Origin: RYN-230 sp963717125
GTDB lineage: Bacteria > Actinomycetota > Actinomycetes > Streptosporangiales > Streptosporangiaceae
Assembly (NCBI GenBank): GCA_963717125.1
Contig: CAVQVG010000020.1
Span: 372,001 to 436,000, forward strand
Length of the DNA: 64,000 nucleotides
Direction: 5' to 3'
The position numbers were made by a program, and so were the translations under genes. Below, piece by piece: positions 32,374 through 40,896 of the stretch. The notes under the pieces are model-generated. The model had not been told where the DNA came from. It did no database searches and saw nothing but the letters and a program-made list of their open reading frames with translations. Each line of letters starts with the position of its first letter. Positions within the stretch are counted from its first letter, which is position 1.

Positions 32374-33948
32374 CTAACCCTCCGGCGCCAGCCCGGCCAG
32401 CAGGTCCGGATGGCCTTGCACCGCGGTGCGCTGCATGTAGTGCCGGACCGCGCGCAACCCGCCGAGTTCCGCGCCGCCGCCGGCCCGGCCCGGGCCGCCG
32501 TGCAGCAGCTGCGGCATGGCCACCCCGTGCCCGGTGGACTCGGCCGCGTCGGTCCGGTCCAGCACCAGCAGCCGCCCGTGCCACGGCGCGAGGCGGCCGA
32601 TCAGGTCGGCGGCTACCGCGCGGTCCGCGGTGACGATCGAGCCGGCCAGGCTGCCCTGGCCCGCCGCGGCCGCCTCGGCCAGCTCATCGCGGTCCGTATA
32701 CGGCAGCAGCGTGCTCACCGGGCCGAACGCCTCCACCTGGTGCACCGGCCCGGCCAGCAGGTCGTCGGCGCGGAGCAGGATCGGCGACAGGAACGCGCCC
32801 CGCTCGGCGTCCGCGCCCGTCACGGTGACCTTGGCCGCGTCCCCGTACACCGGCCGGGTGACCGCGGCGAGCTGGCTGACCGCGCGGCGCACCTCGTCCC
32901 GCTGGCCCAGGCTGGCCAGCGCGCCCAGCTCGACGTCCGGGTCGGCCGGGTTCCCGATCACCAGGCCGGCCAGCCGGTCCGCGACCGCGTCGGCCACCGG
33001 GCCGGCCAGCCCGGCGGGCACGAACGCGCGCCGGATCGCGGTGCACTTCTGGCCCGCCTTCACCGTCATCTCGGTGACCAGCTGGCCGACGTACAGGTCG
33101 AACTCGGGGTCGCCGGGCGAGACGTCCGGGCCGAGGATCGAGCAGTTCAGCGAGTCAGCCTCGGCGTTGAACGTGACCGCGCGGCCGGCCACCACCGGGT
33201 GGGTACGCAGCGCCAGCGCGGTGGCCGCGGAGCCGGTGAAGCTCAGCGTGTCCTGCGGGCCGAGCTGGCCGAGCAGGTCGCCGGGCCGGGCGCAGAGCAG
33301 GGTCAGCGTGCCGTCCGGGAGCAGCCCGGACGCGATGATCTGGCGCACCGCCAGTTCGGTCAGGTAGGCGGTCTGGCTGGCCGGCTTGACCACCGACGGC
33401 ATCCCGGCCAGGAACGCGGGCGCGAACTTCTCCAGCATCCCCCACACCGGGAAGTTGAACGCGTTGATCTGCACCGCGGCGCCCGGCCGGGACGTGAGGA
33501 TGTGCCGGCCGGCGAACGTGCCGCCCTTGCCCAGCGGCTCGATCCCGCCGTCCGGCAGCACGGGTCCACCAGATAGCGCGGGCGTGTTCGGCAGCTCACG
33601 GGCGCCCTTGCTGGCGTACACGGCCATGGTGGCGATGCCGCCGTCCACGTCGACCGCGGTGTCCCGGCGGGTGGCGCCGGTCCGGGTGGATAGCGCGGCC
33701 AGCTCGTCGATCGTGCCGGACAGGTGCCGGGCCAGCGACTTGAGGATGGCGGCCCGCTCGGTGAACGTCAGCGCGCGGAGCGCGGGCCCGCCCACGGTGC
33801 GGGCGTACCACAGCGCGGCGGCCGGGTCCGGGCCGTGGGCCGGGATGGTGGCGACCACCTCCCCGGTGGCCGCGTCCAGCAGCGGGCGCTGCTCCCCCGA
33901 GCCGTCCTGCCAGCGCCCTTCCGCGTAGCTCTGCAGGGCCGGGCTCAC
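32374..33948 (-). CDS. boxD: 3,4-dehydroadipyl-CoA semialdehyde dehydrogenase (BoxD-like)
   Basis: 524-residue aldehyde dehydrogenase that oxidises 3,4-dehydroadipyl-CoA semialdehyde in the aerobic benzoyl-CoA pathway. Features are INAFNFPVWGMLEKFAPAF (in parts INAFNFPVWG and EKFAPAF) shared with PaaZ/BoxD, SFTGSAATA, the catalytic Cys in KAGQKCTAIRR, and EAFGPVSTLLPY. The GTG at 33948 overlaps the ligase stop (GTGA). It is the last gene of the box unit. A PaaZ-type ring-cleavage dehydrogenase is the alternative, but length (no hydratase domain) and neighbours favour BoxD. Confidence 0.88.
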   Translation of the reverse strand: MSPALQSYAEGRWQDGSGEQRPLLDAATGEVVATIPAHGPDPAAALWYARTVGGPALRALTFTERAAILKSLARHLSGTIDELAALSTRTGATRRDTAVDVDGGIATMAVYASKGARELPNTPALSGGPVLPDGGIEPLGKGGTFAGRHILTSRPGAAVQINAFNFPVWGMLEKFAPAFLAGMPSVVKPASQTAYLTELAVRQIIASGLLPDGTLTLLCARPGDLLGQLGPQDTLSFTGSAATALALRTHPVVAGRAVTFNAEADSLNCSILGPDVSPGDPEFDLYVGQLVTEMTVKAGQKCTAIRRAFVPAGLAGPVADAVADRLAGLVIGNPADPDVELGALASLGQRDEVRRAVSQLAAVTRPVYGDAAKVTVTGADAERGAFLSPILLRADDLLAGPVHQVEAFGPVSTLLPYTDRDELAEAAAAGQGSLAGSIVTADRAVAADLIGRLAPWHGRLLVLDRTDAAESTGHGVAMPQLLHGGPGRAGGGAELGGLRAVRHYMQRTAVQGHPDLLAGLAPEG

Positions 33949-35558
33949 CGCGACTCGCCTTCTTCCCCCGTGAGCACGGTTTCCCCAGTAAGCACGGTCG
34001 CGGCCATCTCGCGCAGCTCGACGCGGCGGATCTTCCCGGTCGCGGTCGTCGGGTACCCGCCGACGAACAGCACCTTGCGGGGGCGTTCAAAAGAAGGGAG
34101 CCCGGCTCGGCAGAACTCGATCAGCTCGTCCTCGGCCACCGTCTGGTCCGCCTCGGGGATCACGTAGGCCACGGGTTTCTCCAGCCCGTCGGTGTCGTTG
34201 GCCGACACGACCACCGCCTGGGCGACGGCCGGATGGGCCAGCAGCCGGGCCTCCACCTCGGCCGGGGACACCCACATGCCGCTGACCTTGAGCATGTCGC
34301 TGGTCCGGCCCAGGCAGACGTAGTAGCCGTCCGGGTCGCGCAGGTAGGTGTCGCCGGTGCGCAGCCACTCGCCCTGGAACACCTGGCGGGACGCGTCGTA
34401 CCGGGACCAGTACCCGGTGGCCGTCGAGTCCCCGCGCACGTAGAGGGTGCCCGGGGTGCCCACCGGCACCGGCTGGCCCGCCTCGTCGAGCAGGCGCAGC
34501 TCGTAGCCGGGGACGGCCACCCCGGTGCTGCCGGGCCGGACCTGCCCGGGCCGGTTGGACAGGAAGATGTGCAGCATCTCGGTCATCCCGATGCCGTCCA
34601 GGATGTCCACCCCGAAGTGCCCGGTCCAGCGGGCGTACAGGCTGGCCGGCAGGGCCTCCCCGGCCGAGGCGGCCAGCCGGACGCCGCCCAGCGCGTCGCC
34701 GGGCAGGCCGGCGCGGAGCATGTTGGCGAAGAACGTCGGGCCGGCGAAGAACAGGCTGGCGCCGTGCTTCTGCGCCGCGTCCGCGATCACATCCGGGGTC
34801 GACCGGGCCGGCTCCAGCACGGACGCGGCGCCCACCGAGAACGGGAACAGCAGCGAGTTGCCCAGGCCGTAGGCGAAGAACGCCTTGGCCGCGGACAGGC
34901 ACCGGTCATCCGGCCGGATGCCGAGTACCTGCTGGCCGTAGGTCTCGCAGACCACCGGGATGGCCCCGTGCCGGTGCATCGCGGCCTTGGCCCGCCCGGT
35001 CGTCCCGGAGGTGTACAGCCAGAACGCGGGCGAGTCCGCGGTCGTCCGGTACACCGCCGGGTCGGCCGGCCCGGCGGCCAGCGCGCTGATCGCCTGCACC
35101 GGGACCGGGCTGTCCGGCACCGGGTTGCCGGACACTGGGTTGTCGGCCAGGATCCCGGCCAGCTCGGGCGCGCCGGCCGCGGCGGCGGCGGCCGCGGCCG
35201 CGGCGGCGGTGCCGGCGAACTCCGGGGTGACGGCCAGGAACCGGGCCCGGGAATCGGCCAGCAGGTCGCCCACCCCGTCCGCGTGCAGCATGGTGGACAC
35301 CGGGACCGGGATCGCGCCCATCCGCATCGCGGCCAGGTAGATGATGACGAACTGCGGCGAGTCGGCCATCAGCATCAGCAGCCGCTGCTCCGGCTGCAGC
35401 CCGAGGCCGCGCAGCCCGGCCGCGGTGCGGCAGACCTGCTCGTGCAGCTGGGCGTAGCTCAGCTCACCGGCCGCGCCGGTCAGCGCCGTCCGCGGCCCGT
35501 CGCCCGCGGCGAGCCGCCGGTCGAGCAGGTATTCACACGCGTTGAACAGCTGCGTCAT
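33945..35558 (-). CDS. Benzoate-CoA ligase
   Basis: About 537-residue acyl-adenylate-forming ligase that activates benzoate with ATP and CoA. The P-loop motif is YTSGTTGRAKAAMH, with the A5-like IGMTEM, the A8 motif GRTSDMLKVSGMWVSP (GRxxDxxKxxG) and the A10 lysine in PTTATGKIRR. The segment KAFFAYGLGNSLLFPFSVG is typical of benzoate-CoA ligases. A run of 12 or so alanines (about residues 113-125) and a Pro/Val/Asn insert lie in the N-terminal domain. The start at ATG 35558 is chosen because GGGAGG lies 8 bases upstream. Confidence 0.92.
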   Translation of the reverse strand: MTQLFNACEYLLDRRLAAGDGPRTALTGAAGELSYAQLHEQVCRTAAGLRGLGLQPEQRLLMLMADSPQFVIIYLAAMRMGAIPVPVSTMLHADGVGDLLADSRARFLAVTPEFAGTAAAAAAAAAAAGAPELAGILADNPVSGNPVPDSPVPVQAISALAAGPADPAVYRTTADSPAFWLYTSGTTGRAKAAMHRHGAIPVVCETYGQQVLGIRPDDRCLSAAKAFFAYGLGNSLLFPFSVGAASVLEPARSTPDVIADAAQKHGASLFFAGPTFFANMLRAGLPGDALGGVRLAASAGEALPASLYARWTGHFGVDILDGIGMTEMLHIFLSNRPGQVRPGSTGVAVPGYELRLLDEAGQPVPVGTPGTLYVRGDSTATGYWSRYDASRQVFQGEWLRTGDTYLRDPDGYYVCLGRTSDMLKVSGMWVSPAEVEARLLAHPAVAQAVVVSANDTDGLEKPVAYVIPEADQTVAEDELIEFCRAGLPSFERPRKVLFVGGYPTTATGKIRRVELREMAATVLTGETVLTGEEGESR

Positions 35559-35597
35559 CGCTGCTGCCTCCCGGTTCCGGGCTCGCTCGGACACACT

Positions 35598-37031
35598 TCA
35601 GGCGAGGTGCACATAGTCGTAGTCGAACGGCTTGCCGTTGATCCCGTTGCGCGGCGGGGCGATCCAGGCGGCGATCTTGCCCCGCTCGAGCACCGGCTGC
35701 ATCAGCGACCGGACGTACGTCTTGTCCACGTCGGTGGGCAGCCACTGGCCCTCGCGCTGGGCCCATTCATCCGCGCTGAGCAGCTCGCCATCCGGGCTCG
35801 CCTCGATGCCCGTGAACGCGCCCACCCGGCGGTTGAACGCGATGTGCGGCAGCGCGAGCCGGTGCGGCAGCCCGGCCGCGGCCAGGATCTTGTTCCACCG
35901 GTTGACCCCGCCCTGGCAGTCCGCGATGTACTCACGGCGCAGGTCCGTGTTGAGCCCGACCAGGGCGGACACCTCGGTCTGGCTGATGCTCGGCTGGCCA
36001 TTCCCGGCCTCGTCCAGCGCGTCCACCATGATCGAGTCGTCGGTGAGCTTGTGGTCGTCCTTGCGGCGGCCTTCCAGCCACCGGCCCTTCAGCCCGGCCG
36101 TGTAGTAGTTGGCCACGTTGGTGGACGTCTCGCCGCCGAACAGGTCGAGCGACACCGAGTAGTGGAAGTTGAGGTACTTCTGGATCACCGGCAGGGGTAT
36201 CGCGCCCAACGCCCCCACCTCGTCGGTGTCGTTCTCCACCATCACCTGTGCGGTCCGCTCCACCACCCGGTCCACCCCGGTGGTGCCGACCATCATGTGG
36301 TGCGCTTCCTCCTTGAGCATGAACTCGCAGGTGCGCGACAGCGGGTCGAACGCGGACTCCTTCAGCGTGCCGAGCTGGTACTTGCCGTCCCGGTCGGTGA
36401 AGTAGGTGAACATGTAGAACGACAGCCAGTCCGGGGTTTCCTCGTTGAACGCGCCCAGGATGCGCGGCGACTCCAGGCTGCCGGAGTTGCGGTGCAGCAA
36501 CTCGTCGGCCTCTTCCCGCCCCGCCCGGCCGAAGTAGGCGTGCAGCAGGTAGACCATGGCCCACAGGTGCCGCCCCTCCTCCACGTTGACCTGGAACAGG
36601 TTGCGCAGGTCGTACAGGCTCGGCGCGGTGGCGCCCAGGTTGCGCTGCTGCTCCACGCTGGCCGGCTCGGTGTCGCCCTGGATGACGATCAGCCGCTGCA
36701 GGTCGCCCCGGTACTCGCCGGGTACTTTCTGCCAGGCCGGCTCGCCCTGGTGCGCGCCGAAGCCGATCTGCCGGCCGGGGTCCCGCTGCGCCAGGAAGAT
36801 GCCCCAGCGGTAGTCCTTCATCGGCACGTGGCCGAAGTGCGCCCAGCCTTCGCGGCCCACGTCGACCGCGGTGCGCAGGTAGACGTCCTGGGTGGGCAGC
36901 GTCGGCCCCATCGACTCCCACCAGTTGAGGAAGTTCGGCTGCCACGACTCCAGGGCGCGCTGCAGCCGGCGGTCCTCGCGCAGCTCGACGTTGTTGGGGA
37001 TCTTCTCGGAGTAGTCGGATGCCGTGCTCAT
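35598..37031 (-). CDS. boxB: Benzoyl-CoA 2,3-epoxidase oxygenase component BoxB
   Basis: 477-residue diiron enzyme that epoxidises benzoyl-CoA with O2 and electrons from BoxA. Strongly conserved segments include NFLNWWESMGP, the iron-ligand motif NVEEGRHLWAMVYLL (ExxH), LLHRNSGSLESPRILGAFNE (in parts LLHRNSGS and PRILGAFNE) and the second ligand motif FMLKEEAHHMMVG (ExxH). Length equals that of characterised BoxB. It sits between boxC (6 bases upstream) and the ligase gene. BoxA, the reductase partner, is not in the window. Confidence 0.96.
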   Translation of the reverse strand: MSTASDYSEKIPNNVELREDRRLQRALESWQPNFLNWWESMGPTLPTQDVYLRTAVDVGREGWAHFGHVPMKDYRWGIFLAQRDPGRQIGFGAHQGEPAWQKVPGEYRGDLQRLIVIQGDTEPASVEQQRNLGATAPSLYDLRNLFQVNVEEGRHLWAMVYLLHAYFGRAGREEADELLHRNSGSLESPRILGAFNEETPDWLSFYMFTYFTDRDGKYQLGTLKESAFDPLSRTCEFMLKEEAHHMMVGTTGVDRVVERTAQVMVENDTDEVGALGAIPLPVIQKYLNFHYSVSLDLFGGETSTNVANYYTAGLKGRWLEGRRKDDHKLTDDSIMVDALDEAGNGQPSISQTEVSALVGLNTDLRREYIADCQGGVNRWNKILAAAGLPHRLALPHIAFNRRVGAFTGIEASPDGELLSADEWAQREGQWLPTDVDKTYVRSLMQPVLERGKIAAWIAPPRNGINGKPFDYDYVHLA

Positions 37032-37037
37032 GGCTGG

Positions 37038-38747
37038 TCAGACTCGCTTTCGGTCGAAGTCGGCGCGCTGCCCGGTGCCGTACCTGCGCAGCGCGCCGTC
37101 GGGACCCGAGGCGTTCGGGCGGTAGAAGATCCAGTTCTGCCAGGCGGTCAGCCGGCCGAAGATCTTGGTTTCCAGCGTCTCCGGGCCCGCGAACCGGTAG
37201 TTCGCCTCCAGCCCGGTCAGCGCGTCCGGGCTGAAGCTCGCCCGCTCCTCGACCGCGATCCGGACCTCCTCGTCCCAGTCGATGTCATCCGGGGCGAACG
37301 TGACCAGGCCGAGCCGCTCGGCGTCCTCGGCGGCCAGCGGTTCGCCGGCCCGCTTCTCGGCCGCGGCCAGCGCGTCGGCGTCGCCGAGGAACCGGGTCTG
37401 CAGCCGGGTCAGGCCGTTGCCCATGGGCAGCGGGCCGAGGTTGGCCGGCCCGACGGTGATGGTGCCGGGCGCGGCGTCCGGGTCGGTCTCCTCGAACACC
37501 CCCGCCAGGTGGTAGCTGCGGTCGGCGGCCAGGGCCAGCTCCAGCAGCGAGCCGGCGAAGCAGCTGCCCGGCTCGATCAGCGCCAGGAGGCTGCGGCTGG
37601 TCACGTCCAGCCGCTTGAGCGTCCGCTTGAGGTAGAGCAGGATCTCGTTGGCCAGCCAGTCGTCGCGGTGGTCCAGCAGCAGCTGGTCACAGGCCAGCAC
37701 CCGCGCCGCGTCGCCGCTGGTACGCAGCTCCCAGGTGCCCAGCTCCAGCTCGTTGGTGCGCAGGTCCAGGATCAGGTCGTCCAGCTCGCGGGTCATGGCC
37801 AGGGTCCAGAACCCGGCGCCCTGCTCGTGCACCGCGGCCAGGCTGGCCGGCGCGCTCGCGCCCGGCCCGCTGACGGTGATCTCGGCCACGCCGCGGTCCC
37901 GGTCCAGCCGCGCCGTCACGTGGGGGTAGCTGATCTCCTGGTCGGTGCGCGTCTTGGCCAGCGGGGTCAGCGCGATGCCGGCCGCGTTGGCCGCGTCGGC
38001 CGTGTTAGCCGTGTTGGCCGGGCGGCTCGACCGCGCGGCCAGCTCCTGAGCCCGCTGGGCGACAACGTCGGCCCACTGCCCGCGCGGCACCGCCTCGTCC
38101 ACCAGCCGCCACGCGACCGCCTTCTTGCCGCTTACGCCTTCCGCCCTGGTCGCGAAGTAGTCGGCCAGGTCACGGCGGACGTGCCGCTTGTCGGTGACCC
38201 GGGTCAGCCCGCCGGTGCCGGGCAGCACGCCGAGCAGCGGCAGCTCGGGCAGCGACACCGCCGAGGACCGGTCGTCCACCAGCATGATGTGCTCGCACGC
38301 CAGGGCCAGCTCGTAGCCGCCGCCGGACGCGGTCCCGTTGAGCGCGGCCAGGTAGGTCTGCCCGGAGCTGGCCGTGGCGTCCTCGATGCCGTTCCGCGTC
38401 TCGTTGGTGAACTTGCAGAAGTTCACCTTCCACGGGTGCGGCGCCGCGGCCAGCATCCGGATGTTCGCCCCCGCGCAGAACACCTTGTCCTTGCCGCTGG
38501 TCAGCACCACCGCCCGGACCTCGGGGTGCTCGAACCGGAGCCGCTGCACCGCGTCGTACAGCTCGATGTCCACGCCGAGGTCGTAGGAGTTCAGCTTGAG
38601 CTCGTAACCAGGCACCAGGCCGCCCTGCTCGGCCACGTCCATGGTGAGCGTGGCGACCGGCCCGTCACAGGCCAGCCGCCAGTGCCGGTACTGGGCAGGC
38701 TCGGTGCGGAAGTCCACCTGGGGCAGCGGCGTCGCACTGGTCATCAC
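37038..38747 (-). CDS. boxC: Benzoyl-CoA-dihydrodiol lyase / 2,3-epoxybenzoyl-CoA dihydrolase BoxC
   Basis: 569-residue enoyl-CoA-hydratase-superfamily enzyme that opens the epoxide ring to 3,4-dehydroadipyl-CoA semialdehyde and formate. The N-terminal half has the crotonase oxyanion pattern (FCAGANIRML, then NGTASGGGYELALACEHIML in parts NGTASGGGYE and LACEHIML). The protein is about twice crotonase length, as in known BoxC. RBS GGAGGG lies 6 bases before the GTG, and an ATG is the very next codon. First gene of the leftward box unit (boxC, boxB, ligase, boxD). Confidence 0.95.
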   Translation of the reverse strand: MMTSATPLPQVDFRTEPAQYRHWRLACDGPVATLTMDVAEQGGLVPGYELKLNSYDLGVDIELYDAVQRLRFEHPEVRAVVLTSGKDKVFCAGANIRMLAAAPHPWKVNFCKFTNETRNGIEDATASSGQTYLAALNGTASGGGYELALACEHIMLVDDRSSAVSLPELPLLGVLPGTGGLTRVTDKRHVRRDLADYFATRAEGVSGKKAVAWRLVDEAVPRGQWADVVAQRAQELAARSSRPANTANTADAANAAGIALTPLAKTRTDQEISYPHVTARLDRDRGVAEITVSGPGASAPASLAAVHEQGAGFWTLAMTRELDDLILDLRTNELELGTWELRTSGDAARVLACDQLLLDHRDDWLANEILLYLKRTLKRLDVTSRSLLALIEPGSCFAGSLLELALAADRSYHLAGVFEETDPDAAPGTITVGPANLGPLPMGNGLTRLQTRFLGDADALAAAEKRAGEPLAAEDAERLGLVTFAPDDIDWDEEVRIAVEERASFSPDALTGLEANYRFAGPETLETKIFGRLTAWQNWIFYRPNASGPDGALRRYGTGQRADFDRKRV

Positions 38748-38881
38748 GATCGGCCCTCCGGTCCAGGGTACGCTGCCTATGTTCTACGTTCCTCGGTCAT
38801 TTCGTCAAGTATCCGTAGCACGTTAGCCCGGTTCCGGCTCCCGATCACTGGTCGGCGAAAGGGGCCACCACGGTGCGCATG

Positions 38882-39742
38882 TCAGCCGATGTCGTTGAGC
38901 CGCTTCCAGTCCAGCCGGGCATCGGCCGACCAGCGCTGCCGGCGGTCGGCGAACAGCTGGGCCGCGGCCAGCCCGCTCCACCGGGCGGGCAGCAGTTCCC
39001 GGGGCAGCACCGGGTCGATGGACGGGAACCGCCGCCAGGCGTGCACCAGCTCGATCAGCCGGGCCAGCAGGTCAGCCGGGGCCTCGGCGCGGAACTCCGC
39101 GATGAACCGCTCGTACTGCTCCTCGATGGCGGTCAGGTCCCAGGCGGTGGCGACCATCACCCGCACATCGGCCAGCCCGGACCGGCGGGCCACGAACACG
39201 TGCGCGTCGTCGGCCAGCCCGGCCGCCCGCAGCACGCCGACCGCCTCGGCCTCCCGCTCCGGATGCGGGCTGATCCACAGGCCCGCGCCGAGGGAGCCGA
39301 ACCCGGCCCAGTTCAGCCTCGTGCGCACGACGTGCCGGGCCTGCCGGTCGTTCTCCGGGACCCGCGCGTAGACAAGCAGCCAGCGGCCATCCCACTGCTC
39401 GGCTGGGCCGGTGAACGAGTAGATCCGCTCCGCGCCGTCGGTGAGCAGCCGGCGGGCGCTGTCGGTGAGCCGCCACCGGGTCCGGCGGCCGCGCTTCTCG
39501 GCGTCCAGCCAGCCGGCCGCGGCGGTACGCATCAGCGCCTGCCGGGTCGCTTTCTCCTCGATGCCGAGCCGGCCCAGCACGTCCAGCACGGCCGACGTCC
39601 AGGCCGTGCCGTCGCCGGTCAGCACGCACTCGCCGAGCAGGGTGAGCAGCAGGCCGCGGGCGCTCGGCGCACCAGCCGCATGCCGCCGGGACAAGGTAGG
39701 CACCGGCGCGGGCGTGGGCACTGACGCTCTGCTGCCCGCCAT
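38882..39742 (-). CDS. PaaX-family transcriptional regulator, probable regulator of the box genes
   Basis: 286 residues. The N-terminal winged helix (ARGLLLTLLGECVLTGDGTAWTSAVL, then GIEEKATRQALMRTAAAGWL) is followed by the PaaX central domain (RWLLVYARVPENDRQARHVVR) and a C-terminal domain. PaaX-type repressors respond to aryl-CoA thioesters, so benzoyl-CoA is the likely effector here (inference). It lies 134 bases upstream of boxC on the same strand, and that gap would contain the box promoter and operator. The start at ATG 39742 is supported by GGGAAGG upstream. Confidence 0.88.
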   Translation of the reverse strand: MAGSRASVPTPAPVPTLSRRHAAGAPSARGLLLTLLGECVLTGDGTAWTSAVLDVLGRLGIEEKATRQALMRTAAAGWLDAEKRGRRTRWRLTDSARRLLTDGAERIYSFTGPAEQWDGRWLLVYARVPENDRQARHVVRTRLNWAGFGSLGAGLWISPHPEREAEAVGVLRAAGLADDAHVFVARRSGLADVRVMVATAWDLTAIEEQYERFIAEFRAEAPADLLARLIELVHAWRRFPSIDPVLPRELLPARWSGLAAAQLFADRRQRWSADARLDWKRLNDIG

Positions 39743-39884
39743 GACGACCTTCCCGGTACAGCCCGGCGGCCGCACACCGCCGGATATCTGAGCAGGATAC
39801 GGCACCACTGCGCGTTAGTTGCTGGGGCGGCCGGGTAGTGGATGACCCCTCAGGCCAGCCGCCTGGGGGAGGAGGCATGCCGCC

Positions 39885-40865
39885 ATGGCGGAACCAGTCG
39901 CCGGGCACCGGCCGGAGCGCACCCCGGATACCCGCAGCGAGACGCCGGACAGCCCCGTCGAGCTCGGCCGCGGCGGCTGGCTCGCGGCGGCCCGCCGGAC
40001 GGCCCGCGAGTTCAAGGAGGACAACCTGCGGGACTGGGCCGCGGCGCTGACCTACTACGGCATCCAGTCCGTCTTCCCCGGGCTGCTGGTACTGGTGTCC
40101 CTGCTCGGCCTGATCGGCAAGTCGGCCACCCAGCCGCTGGTCACCGGCCTGGCCCAGCTTGCCCCGGCCAACGTGCGGACCATCCTGCTGAACGCCATCA
40201 CCCACCTGCAGGCCCACCACGCCACCGCCGGGATCCTGACCGTGGCCAGCCTCGCGCTCGGGCTGTGGTCGGCGTCCAACTACGTGGCCGGGTTCATGCG
40301 CGCCTCGAACGCCATCTATGACGTGCCCGAGGGACGGCCGGCCTGGAAGACGTACCCGATCCGGCTGGGTATCACGCTGATCGTCATGGTGCTGCTGGTG
40401 GCCTCCGTACTGATCGTCGTGGTGACCGGCAGCCTGGCCCGCCGGGTCGGGAACGGGCTGGGCATCGGCTCGGCCGCGGTGACCGCGTGGGACATCGCCA
40501 AGTGGCCGGTGCTGTTGGTCATCGTCAGCATCATGTTCGCCATCCTGTACTGGGCCAGCCCGAACGCCCGGCAGGGCTTCCGCTGGGTCAGCCCGGGCGG
40601 GGTGCTGGCCGTCATCTTGTGGCTGATCGCCTCGGGCCTGTTCGCGCTCTACGTGGCCAACTTCGGGCACTACAACAAGGTCTACGGCAGCCTCGGCGGC
40701 ATCATCATCTTCCTGATCTGGATGTGGATCTCGAACATCGCGATCCTGTTCGGCGCGGAGTTCAACGCTGAGCTCATCCGCGGCCAGGCCATCGCCGCTG
40801 GCGCACCGCCGGACCAGGAGCCTTACACCGAGCTACGCGATACTCGCAAGCTGGACAAGCCCTGA
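39885..40865 (+). CDS. YihY/BrkB-family inner membrane protein
   Basis: 326 residues with about six membrane helices. FKEDNLRDWAAALTYYGIQSVFPGLLVL (in parts FKEDNLRDWA and ALTYYGIQSVFPGLL) is the family N-terminal signature, and YGSLGGIIIFLIWMWISNIAILFGAEFNAEL (in parts VYGSLGG and FLIWMW) the C-terminal one. The family's molecular role is not settled, though older RNase BN naming is wrong. RBS GGAGGAGG is upstream of the ATG at 39885, and the end of the protein is charged. Confidence 0.92.
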   Translation: MAEPVAGHRPERTPDTRSETPDSPVELGRGGWLAAARRTAREFKEDNLRDWAAALTYYGIQSVFPGLLVLVSLLGLIGKSATQPLVTGLAQLAPANVRTILLNAITHLQAHHATAGILTVASLALGLWSASNYVAGFMRASNAIYDVPEGRPAWKTYPIRLGITLIVMVLLVASVLIVVVTGSLARRVGNGLGIGSAAVTAWDIAKWPVLLVIVSIMFAILYWASPNARQGFRWVSPGGVLAVILWLIASGLFALYVANFGHYNKVYGSLGGIIIFLIWMWISNIAILFGAEFNAELIRGQAIAAGAPPDQEPYTELRDTRKLDKP

Positions 40866-40896
40866 ACTGAACCGAACCGGAACCGCGGAGGTAGCA

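Noticed and set aside
34233..39371. 1712-codon plus-strand open frame across the box genes
   Set aside because: It is antisense to four recognised genes (ligase, boxB, boxC, PaaX). Long antisense frames are expected at this GC content, and its translation is His/Gly/Arg-rich without domains.
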